Shown in pieces: positions 1 to 6,122 of a DNA stretch of 12,113 nucleotides. The stretch's first letter is position 1. Every line of letters begins with the position of its first letter. The stretch comes from JANNGZ01 sp031404155 (lineage in GTDB: Bacteria > Pseudomonadota > Gammaproteobacteria > Burkholderiales > Burkholderiaceae_C), in the NCBI GenBank assembly GCA_031404155.1, contig JANNGZ010000219.1, forward strand, positions 1 to 12,113. Reading direction: 5' to 3'. The notes below the pieces were generated by a model. That model was not told the origin of the DNA and ran no database searches. It saw only the letters and a program-made list of their open reading frames with translations. The translations under genes and the position numbers were made by a program.

Positions 1-847
1 CCGCTTTGCCGGCCTTCTGCCGCCGCTCGCGCTCCCAGCGCAGCAGCAGCGTGAACCAGGCCGAGGCGCGCGTGGGTGCGATGCGAAACCACAGGTCGAG
101 CACCTTGGCGTCGGCGCCGATCAGCAACCGGGTCTTGCCGCGTTCGACCGCGCGCAGGATCGCCGCGGCCGCATCCGCCGCCGAGGTGTGCGCGTTGCGA
201 GCGAAGGCTTCGTGCAACTCGGCGGGCGACGCGGCCACGCTCGAGATGTCGCCCAGCCTTGCGCTTTGTGCAATGCGGGTGCGGATGCCGCCGGGGTGCA
301 CACACAGCACGCGCACCGTCGTCGCCCGCAGCTCCTCGCGAAGCGAGTCGGAGAACGCCCGTACTGCCGCCTTGGCCGCGTGGTAGTACGCCTGCGTCGG
401 CATCGAGACCATCGCGAAGATGCTCGACACATTGACGATCACCGCCTCGGGCCGCGAGCGCAGTTGGGCGTCGAAGGCGCGGCAGCCATGCACCACGCCC
501 CAGAAGTTGATGCCGATCAGCCACTGCGCGTCTTCGAGCTTGGCCGAGACCACCGGCGAGACCAGCGCCACACCAGCGTTGTTGATCACGATGTCTGCTG
601 GCCCCAATGTGGCCATGCCGCGCTCGGCCAGCGAGCGCACCTGCACCGCCTGCGCCACGTCGCAGCGCTGCGCCACCACCACCGTGCCGCCCGCGCCGAG
701 CCGCTGCGCCAGCGCGAGCAAGCGGGCCTCGTCGATATCGGCCAGGAGCAGCTTTGCGCCCCGCGCCGCGAACGCGTGCGCCAGCGCCTCGCCGATGCCC
801 GAGGCGGCGCCGGTGATCACCACCACCTTGTTGTCGAAGGTTTTCAC
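1..847 (-). CDS. SDR-family NAD(P)-dependent oxidoreductase, C-terminus cut by window edge
   Basis: A classical short-chain dehydrogenase/reductase, probably a soluble cytosolic oxidoreductase; its substrate cannot be told. The 282 visible residues show the Rossmann cofactor motif TGAASGIG (13-20), an acidic residue after strand 2 (LLLADID, about 34-40) that tends to favour NAD over NADP, NNAG (89-92), a catalytic Ser about 141-142 in NVSS, and the YxxxK pair Y155/K159. The frame stays open to base 2, so the stop lies outside the window. I chose the GTG at 845-847: it puts the first beta strand (KVVVITG) at the normal distance, and GGAG (plus 856-859) sits 8 nt upstream. It follows polA on the same strand after 60 bp, so co-transcription is possible. 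The basic, Trp-rich tail (RWERERRQKAGKA) is usual for some SDRs of unknown substrate. Confidence 0.9.
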   Translation of the reverse strand, partial: MKTFDNKVVVITGAASGIGEALAHAFAARGAKLLLADIDEARLLALAQRLGAGGTVVVAQRCDVAQAVQVRSLAERGMATLGPADIVINNAGVALVSPVVSAKLEDAQWLIGINFWGVVHGCRAFDAQLRSRPEAVIVNVSSIFAMVSMPTQAYYHAAKAAVRAFSDSLREELRATTVRVLCVHPGGIRTRIAQSARLGDISSVAASPAELHEAFARNAHTSAADAAAAILRAVERGKTRLLIGADAKVLDLWFRIAPTRASAWFTLLLRWERERRQKAGKA

Positions 848-855
848 AGGCTTCG

Positions 856-859
856 CTCC
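856..859 (-). promoter_or_regulatory. Shine-Dalgarno site for the SDR gene
   Basis: On the minus strand GGAG lies 8 nt before the GTG codon at 847. It decides the non-ATG start of the SDR gene. The nearest in-frame ATG, at about residue 78, would remove the whole cofactor-binding motif. Confidence 0.55.
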
Positions 860-907
860 GCGTGAGGCCGCTTCAACGCGCGTCGCACTTCAATGTGATT
901 CGCCCCT

Positions 908-3769
908 TCAATGGGCTTGATCCCAATTGGCGCCGACACCCACTTCGGCCAGCAGCGGCACGCTCAAATGCGCCACGCCGGCCATCAACCTCGGCACCTC
1001 GCTGCGCAGCCACGCCACTTCCGCTTCGGGCACCTCGAACACCAGTTCGTCGTGCACTTGCATCACGATGCGGGTGCCCTTGCCCTGGCTGTCGATCGTG
1101 TCCTGCACCGCCAGCATCGCCAGTTTGATCAGGTCGGCCGCGGTGCCCTGCATCGGCGCGTTGATCGCCTGGCGCTCGGCACCGGCGCGGCGCGGGCCGT
1201 TGCCGCCCATGATCTCGGGCAGGTAGATGCGGCGGCCGAACATCGTCTCGACATAACCCAGCTTGGCCGCGCTCGCCTTGGTCTCGTCCATGTATTTCTT
1301 GACGCCGGCAAAACGCGCGAAGTAGCGCTCGATGTAGTCGCGCGCCGCCTTCTGCTCGATGCCCAGCGACTGCGCCAGACCGAACGCGCCCATGCCGTAG
1401 ATCAGGCCGAAGTTGATCGTCTTGGCATAACGCCGCTGCTCGGTGCTCACCTCGGCCACCGGCGTGCCGAAAACTTCGCTCGCGGTGGCGCGGTGCACGT
1501 CCAGGCCGGCGAGGAAGGCGCGGGTCAGGCCTTCGTCGCCGCTGATGTGAGCCATGATGCGCAGCTCGATTTGCGAGTAGTCCGCGCTGGCGATCACATG
1601 GCCCGGCCGCGCGATGAAAGCCTCGCGCACACGCCGGCCCTCCACGGTGCGGATCGGAATGTTCTGCAGGTTCGGGTCGTTGCTCGACAAGCGGCCGGTG
1701 ACCGCCACCGCCTGCGCGTAGTTGGTGTGCACCCGGCCGGTTTGCGGGTTCACCATCAGCGGCAGCTTGTCGGTGTAGGTGCCCTTCAGTTTCGCCAGCC
1801 CGCGGTGCTCCAGGATCTTCGCCGGCAGCGGGTAGTCGGCCGCCAGCTTGTCGAGCACTTCTTCGTCGGTGGAGGGCGCGCCGCTAGCGGTTTTTTTCAG
1901 CACCGGCAGCCCGAGCTTGCCGAAGAGGATGTCGCCGATCTGCTTCGGGCTGCCGATGTTGAACGGCTGCCCGGCGATCGCATGCGCCTCCTGCTCCAGC
2001 GCCACCATGCGTTCGGCGAGTTGCTGGCTCTGTTTGGCGAGCAGCGCGGCGTCGATCAACACACCATGGCGTTCGATGCGGACGAGCTCACGCGAGGTGG
2101 GCATCTCGATCTCTTCGTAGACAAAGCGCAGCTTTTCGTCGGCCTCAAGCTGTGGCCACAGGGCCTGGTGCACCTGCAGCGTCATCTCGCTGTCCTCGCC
2201 CGAATACTCGGCCGCGCGGCCCACCTCCACCTGCGCAAACGGAATCTGGTGCGCACCCTTGCCACAAACGTCTTCGTAGCTCAGGCCATGGCGGCCGAGG
2301 TGGCGCTCGGCCAGGCTCTCCAGGCTGTGCGGCTTGTGCGCTTCGAGCACATAACTTTGCAGCAGCGTGTCGTGCTGGTAGCCGCGCACCGTGATGCCGT
2401 GGTTGCCGAGCACATGGCTGTCGTACTTGATGTTCTGGCCGAGTTTCTTCTTGCTCTCGTCTTCAAGCCAGGGTTTGAGCTGCGCCAGCACCCCGTCCAG
2501 CGGCAGCTGCTCCGGCGCGTCGGAGTAGTTGTGCGCCAGCGGTATGTAGGCCGCTTCACCCGGGATGACGGCAAACGAGATGCCGACGATGCGCGCGCGC
2601 ATGCCGTCGAGCGAATCGGTTTCGGTGTCGATGGCGACCAGTTCCGCGGCGTGGATGCGGGCGAGCCAGGGGTCGAGCTGGGATGGGGTCAGGATGGTTT
2701 CGTAGGCGCGGGCGAGCGGCGCAGGTGCAGCCGCCCCGCCCCGTTCGCCCTGAGCCTGTCGAAGGGCCGTGGCCGAAGCGGATCCTTCGACAAGCTCAGG
2801 ACGAGCGGTGGTGGTGGCGGCGGTCGTGGTGCTGCTGCTCGGCGGCGCTACGGTGGTGCCCGCCGGCCGATCCACCCCCGCCTCCAGCTCCTTCTTCCAG
2901 GTCTTGAAACCATAGCGGTTGAAAAACTCGAGCAGCGCGGCGTGATCCACTTCGCGCAGTGCCAGCGCATCCAGCGCCGGCCAGCCGCTCACCTGCGCGC
3001 CGAGGTCGCAGTCGGTGACCACGGTGACCAGCTTGCGGCCCAGCGGCAGCCAGTCGAGCGCACGTTTCAGGTTCTCGCCCACCGCACCGCCGATGTGGTC
3101 GGCGGCGGCCACCACACCGTCGAGCGAGCCATGGTCGGTGAGCCATTTCACCGCGGTCTTGGGGCCGACTTTGGCGACACCCGGCACGTTGTCCACCGTG
3201 TCGCCGACGAGGGTGAGGTAGTCGACGATGCGCTGCGGCGGCACGCCGAACTTGGCCTTCACCCCGGCGATATCGAGCCTCTCGTTGCTCATCGTGTTGA
3301 TAAGCGTCACATGCTCGTTCACCAGTTGCGCCAGGTCCTTGTCGCCGGTGGAGATCACCACCCGGTGCCCGGCTTGCACCGCCACCCGCGCCAGGGTGCC
3401 GATGGCGTCGTCGGCCTCGATGCCGGGCGGCTCGATCACCGGCCAGCCGAGCAGGCGCACCACTTCGTGGATCGGCTCGATCTGTTGCACCAGCGCTTCG
3501 GGCATCGGCGAGCGGTTGGCTTTGTACTCGGGGTACCAGTCGTCGCGGAAGGTTTTGCCCTTGGCATCGAACACGCAGGCGGCGTGTTCGGCGTGGAAGT
3601 CCAGGCGCAGCCTTTTCAGCATCGCCACCATGCCGTGCACCGCGCCGGTGGGGAAGCCGTCGGGCGCGCGCAGGTCGGGCATCGCGTGGTAGGCGCGGTA
3701 GAGGTAGCTCGAGCCGTCCACCAGCAGCACGGTGGGGCGCTGCTGGGTGGTGTCCTTGGGGTCGCTCAT
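908..3769 (-). CDS. polA: DNA polymerase I
   Basis: Repair and Okazaki-fragment polymerase, 953 aa (E. coli 928). The N-terminal 5'-nuclease covers about 1-300, with VLLVDGSSYLYRAYHA (14-29), YPEYKANR (79-86), EADD (118-121), STGDKDL (140-146) and the helix-hairpin-helix VPGVAKVGPKTAVKWL (195-210). The 3'-5' exonuclease covers about 355-545 and keeps its acidic residues: DTETDS (381-386), KYD (448-450) and YSGED (522-526), so proofreading should be active. The polymerase domain has motif A DYSQIELR (730-737), motif B RRYAKTINFGLIYG (779-792) and motif C QVHDELVFEV (904-913). The start is MSDPKD at 3769; the frame stays open upstream to 4144, but that extension would overlap the divergent gene and has no polA character. 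A Thr/Ser/Ala-rich linker (302-352) contains an in-frame palindromic repeat. polA is divergent from the DUF2782 gene. Confidence 0.98.
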   Translation of the reverse strand: MSDPKDTTQQRPTVLLVDGSSYLYRAYHAMPDLRAPDGFPTGAVHGMVAMLKRLRLDFHAEHAACVFDAKGKTFRDDWYPEYKANRSPMPEALVQQIEPIHEVVRLLGWPVIEPPGIEADDAIGTLARVAVQAGHRVVISTGDKDLAQLVNEHVTLINTMSNERLDIAGVKAKFGVPPQRIVDYLTLVGDTVDNVPGVAKVGPKTAVKWLTDHGSLDGVVAAADHIGGAVGENLKRALDWLPLGRKLVTVVTDCDLGAQVSGWPALDALALREVDHAALLEFFNRYGFKTWKKELEAGVDRPAGTTVAPPSSSTTTAATTTARPELVEGSASATALRQAQGERGGAAAPAPLARAYETILTPSQLDPWLARIHAAELVAIDTETDSLDGMRARIVGISFAVIPGEAAYIPLAHNYSDAPEQLPLDGVLAQLKPWLEDESKKKLGQNIKYDSHVLGNHGITVRGYQHDTLLQSYVLEAHKPHSLESLAERHLGRHGLSYEDVCGKGAHQIPFAQVEVGRAAEYSGEDSEMTLQVHQALWPQLEADEKLRFVYEEIEMPTSRELVRIERHGVLIDAALLAKQSQQLAERMVALEQEAHAIAGQPFNIGSPKQIGDILFGKLGLPVLKKTASGAPSTDEEVLDKLAADYPLPAKILEHRGLAKLKGTYTDKLPLMVNPQTGRVHTNYAQAVAVTGRLSSNDPNLQNIPIRTVEGRRVREAFIARPGHVIASADYSQIELRIMAHISGDEGLTRAFLAGLDVHRATASEVFGTPVAEVSTEQRRYAKTINFGLIYGMGAFGLAQSLGIEQKAARDYIERYFARFAGVKKYMDETKASAAKLGYVETMFGRRIYLPEIMGGNGPRRAGAERQAINAPMQGTAADLIKLAMLAVQDTIDSQGKGTRIVMQVHDELVFEVPEAEVAWLRSEVPRLMAGVAHLSVPLLAEVGVGANWDQAH
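2741..2808. repeat. Palindromic repeat inserted in frame in polA
   Basis: Two 25-nt arms, 2741-2765 and 2784-2808, are inverted copies matching at 22 of 25 positions, separated by an 18-nt loop. The core is CCTGAGCNTGTCGAAGG. From memory, this resembles a dispersed repeat common in GC-rich betaproteobacteria and sphingomonads, which often shows up in translations as PELVEG...LRQAQGER or FDKLRTSG. Here the polA strand reads PELVEG (324-329) and LRQAQGERG (336-344) in the linker between the two nuclease domains, where extra residues should be tolerated. Only one copy is visible in this window, so its genome-wide abundance is not shown here. Confidence 0.8.
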
Positions 3770-3872
3770 GTTCGGGGCACTCGGGGCGTCGGTGAGGCGC
3801 CGATTGTGGCGCGGGCATGGTGATGAAGCGGCCAAGGTGCCCGCAGCCGCTGGCGTCGCTAAAATCGACCGC
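3770..3872. promoter_or_regulatory. Divergent promoter region between polA and the DUF2782 gene
   Basis: This 103-bp gap separates the two divergent start codons and should hold both promoters. On the plus strand TAAAAT (3860-3865), one base off the -10 consensus, ends 7 nt before the DUF2782 ATG, so transcription would start at or next to the start codon. No good -35 hexamer is seen 16-18 nt upstream. On the minus strand CACAAT (plus 3803-3808) is a weak -10 candidate about 33 nt before polA. No Shine-Dalgarno sequence is evident for either gene. Confidence 0.45.
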
Positions 3873-4181
3873 ATGAAGACCTCGCTGCCCCAACTCCTGG
3901 TGTTGCTTGCCGTGCTCGCCGCCGGCCCCGCCTCGGCGCAGGAGGCCACCCCGCGCGAGGTGAGCGAGCCGCGGATCTTGCGTACCGTGATCGAGGACGA
4001 CCAGGTGCGCATCGAGGAGCTGAAGGTGCGCGGCCAAACCCAGCGCATCGTGGTGCGGCCGAAGTCGGGCGCGCCCGAATACGAGGTCGTGCCGGCCGAC
4101 AGCGGGCGCGACATCGCCACCGGCCGTCCCGGCTCGCGCGGCAATGTCGGCCAGCGGCTGTGGCATGTGTTGTCGTTCTGA
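3873..4181 (+). CDS. DUF2782-family small exported protein
   Basis: A 102-residue protein with a clear Sec signal peptide: K2, a hydrophobic stretch LPQLLVLLAVLAAG (5-18), and a likely signal peptidase I site after ASA (residue 22). The mature part of about 80 residues is charged, with the DUF2782-like core RTVIEDDQVRIEELKVRG, then QRIVVRPK and EYEVVP. It should be periplasmic. The family has no established function, but it is commonly found beside polA and thrB in beta- and gammaproteobacteria, as here. The start at 3873 is chosen because it begins the signal peptide; the frame is open further upstream but that stretch runs into polA. The gene is followed by thrB after 60 bp on the same strand, so the two may share a transcript. 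Confidence 0.85.
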   Translation: MKTSLPQLLVLLAVLAAGPASAQEATPREVSEPRILRTVIEDDQVRIEELKVRGQTQRIVVRPKSGAPEYEVVPADSGRDIATGRPGSRGNVGQRLWHVLSF

Positions 4182-4241
4182 AAACCGCGCCCCGCTGCGT
4201 AGCCGGGCTCCGGCGCCCGCTGCCGGTTTGATCCCCAGCTG

Positions 4242-5210
4242 ATGGCCGTCTACACCGAGGTCTCGACCGCGCAGGCCGACGAGTTGCTGCGCCGGCTCGA
4301 TCTGGGCCGGCTGACCGACCTGCGTGGCATCCGCTCGGGCATCGAGAACACCAACTACTACGCCAGCACCGCCAGCGGGCAATGGGTGATCACGCTCTTC
4401 GAACGCCTGACCCCCGACCAACTGCCCTACTACCTGCGCCTGATGCAGCACCTGGCGCAGGCCGGCATCCCGGTGCCCGCGCCGCAGGCCGACTCCAGCG
4501 GCGCGTTGCTGCACACACTGGCCGGAAAACCCGCCGCGGTGGTGACCCGCCTGCCCGGCAGCCACCGCCTGGCGCCCGCCGCACAGCACTGCGAACAGGT
4601 GGGCGCGATGCTCGCGCGCATGCACCTGGCGGGCGCGAGCCTCGAGCTCGATCAGCCGCACCTGCGCGGCCTGGCCTGGTGGGAAGAAATACTGCCCGCG
4701 GTGCTGCCGCATCTGAGCCCAGCGCAGGCCGCCCTGCTGCGCGAGGAGCTGGCCTTTCAACGCAGCGTGTGGACCTCGGCCGCGGGCACGGCGCTGCCGC
4801 GCGGCCCGATCCATGCCGACCTCTTCTGCGACAACGTGATGTTCGACGAGACCGCGGGCGAGGACCGCCTCTGCGGCTTCTTCGACTTCTATTTCGCCGG
4901 CACCGAGATGCTGCTGTTCGATATCGCGGTCTGCCTCAACGACTGGTGCATCGACCATGCCAGCGGCCGCCTCGTCGACGCCCTGGCCACGCCCTTCCTC
5001 GACGCCTACCGCGCGGTGCGCCCGCTGACGCCCGGCGAGGCGCGCCTGCTGCCCGCGCTGCTGCGCGCCGCGGCACTGCGCTTCTGGCTCTCGCGGCTGT
5101 GGGACTGGCACCTGCCGCGCGAAGCCACGCTGCTCAAACCGAAGGACCCGCTGCACTTCGAGCGGGTGCTGCGGCTGCGCATCGACGCGCCCTGGCATCC
5201 AGCCGCCTGA
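4242..5210 (+). CDS. thrB: Homoserine kinase (APH-like type)
   Basis: Catalyses ATP-dependent phosphorylation of L-homoserine to O-phosphohomoserine, the step before threonine synthase, in the cytosol. The 322-residue protein belongs to the aminoglycoside-phosphotransferase-like homoserine kinases found in pseudomonads and betaproteobacteria, not the GHMP-kinase ThrB of E. coli. Visible signatures are the N-terminal RGIRSGIENTNYY (28-40), the nucleotide-lobe segment WVITLFERL (48-56), the catalytic loop GPIHADLFCDNVMFD (188-202; H191, D193, N198), and the metal-binding DFYFAG (215-220) in place of the kinase DFG. The length is normal and the MAVYTEVS start is typical for the family. No clear Shine-Dalgarno sequence precedes the ATG. 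It lies between the DUF2782 gene and the BPSS1780-like gene on the same strand and is probably in one operon with them. Confidence 0.95.
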   Translation: MAVYTEVSTAQADELLRRLDLGRLTDLRGIRSGIENTNYYASTASGQWVITLFERLTPDQLPYYLRLMQHLAQAGIPVPAPQADSSGALLHTLAGKPAAVVTRLPGSHRLAPAAQHCEQVGAMLARMHLAGASLELDQPHLRGLAWWEEILPAVLPHLSPAQAALLREELAFQRSVWTSAAGTALPRGPIHADLFCDNVMFDETAGEDRLCGFFDFYFAGTEMLLFDIAVCLNDWCIDHASGRLVDALATPFLDAYRAVRPLTPGEARLLPALLRAAALRFWLSRLWDWHLPREATLLKPKDPLHFERVLRLRIDAPWHPAA

Positions 5211-5255
5211 GCCGGCGCTCCTCAGCCACTCAAACACCGTTCCCACCCCGACCCG

Positions 5256-6077
5256 ATGGCCCTGCACCTGCAAACCCCCTCACCCCGCCAAGGCCTGGCC
5301 TGGATGCAACAGGCCTTTGCGCTGTTCATGCGCCAGCCGCTCGCGCTTTCGTCGCTGCTGCTGGTGTTCATGGTCGCTGCGTTCATGCTGATGGTGGTGC
5401 CGCTGCTCGGCGGCGTCCTGCTGCTGTTTTCGTTGCCACTGCTGACCCTGGGCTACATGATCGCCACCCGCTCGGCCGCCAATGGCGGGCCGGTGCACCC
5501 AGGCCAGCTGGTCGAGCCGCTGCGCGGCGACGCCGGCGCGCGCACCCGGCTCATCGTGCTCTGCGGGCTCTACGCCTTGGCCACACTGGCGATCATCGGC
5601 CTGAGCGAGGTGGTCGACGGCGGCCGCTTCGACCAGCTCCAGTTGCTGCTCGCCAAGGGCCAGGGTGCCGAGGCCCAGAAGGAGGTCGACGCGCTGTTGA
5701 ACGACCCGGCCCTGCAAACCGGCCTGGTGCTGCGCTTCGGCCTCGCCGCGCTGCTCTCGGTGCCCTTCTGGCACGCCCCCGCGCTGGTGTGGTGGGGCGG
5801 CCAGGGTGTGGCGCAGGCCTTGTTCTCGAGCACGCTGGCGCTGTGGCGCGCACGCGGCGCCTTCGTCGTCTACAGCCTGGCCTGGGTGGGTTTGATCGTC
5901 GTCTTCGGCGCCGTCATCGGTATCGTGTTCTCGCTGCTCGGCGCACGCCAGTTTGTGGGCATCGCCGCGATACCCGCCGGGCTGATGTTCACCACCGCGT
6001 TCTACGTCTCGCTGTACTTCACGTTCGCGGATTGTTTTGGCGAGAGCCTCGCTGAGGGCGAGTCGCCACCGGCTTGA
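5256..6077 (+). CDS. BPSS1780-family multi-pass inner-membrane protein
   Basis: A 273-residue integral membrane protein with about six hydrophobic segments, near residues 29-48, 50-70, 98-117, 158-180, 203-228 and 233-257. A hydrophilic loop at about 118-155 contains an acidic/Gln-rich stretch (KGQGAEAQKEVDALLND). The N-terminal part, with FALFMRQPLALSSLLLVF, matches my memory of the BPSS1780 family in Burkholderiales, which commonly sits next to thrB. Function is unknown: there is no transporter signature, and no catalytic residues can be named. It starts 45 nt after the thrB stop on the same strand, so co-transcription is likely. The next gene is convergent. Confidence 0.8.
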   Translation: MALHLQTPSPRQGLAWMQQAFALFMRQPLALSSLLLVFMVAAFMLMVVPLLGGVLLLFSLPLLTLGYMIATRSAANGGPVHPGQLVEPLRGDAGARTRLIVLCGLYALATLAIIGLSEVVDGGRFDQLQLLLAKGQGAEAQKEVDALLNDPALQTGLVLRFGLAALLSVPFWHAPALVWWGGQGVAQALFSSTLALWRARGAFVVYSLAWVGLIVVFGAVIGIVFSLLGARQFVGIAAIPAGLMFTTAFYVSLYFTFADCFGESLAEGESPPA

Positions 6078-6088
6078 TCGGCATCGCG

Positions 6089-6112
6089 CCTTCCCCCCTT
6101 GACCGGGGAAGG
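6089..6112. terminator. Possible bidirectional hairpin between convergent genes
   Basis: CCTTCCCC (6089-6096) and GGGGAAGG (6105-6112) are perfect 8-nt inverted copies around an 8-nt loop. They lie in the 45-bp gap between the BPSS1780-like stop (6077) and the phoX stop (6123). The placement fits a shared terminator, but there is no T-run on either side, so it is not a classical intrinsic terminator. Confidence 0.4.
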
Positions 6113-6122
6113 GGCAAGACGC

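Noticed and set aside
1881..1897. CCGCTAGCGG followed by seven T on the plus strand, terminator-like
   Set aside because: It is inside polA and antisense to it; the palindrome has no proper loop, so the hairpin would be very short. On the coding strand it simply encodes Lys-Lys-Thr-Ala-Ser. The A7 tract could allow slippage, but nothing suggests it is used.
911..3823. Very long open frame on the plus strand across polA (970 codons)
   Set aside because: It is antisense to polA, its product is His/Arg/Gln-rich without domains, and long antisense frames are expected from codon bias at this GC content.
3770..4144. N-terminal extension of polA to an upstream ATG
   Set aside because: It runs through the divergent DUF2782 gene and adds residues with no resemblance to polymerase I; MSDPKD at 3769 precedes the nuclease domain as expected.
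4182..4241. Small hairpin (GCCGG/CCGGC, 4202-4214) and outer AAACCG/CGGTTT pair between DUF2782 and thrB, considered as a terminator or attenuator
   Set aside because: The stem is only 5 bp, there is no T-run, no leader peptide is visible, and short GC inverted repeats are common at this base composition.
2796..5273. Long minus-strand frame spanning the polA start, DUF2782 and thrB genes
   Set aside because: It overlaps three well-supported genes and its translation is Gln/Arg/Ala-rich low-complexity sequence without motifs.
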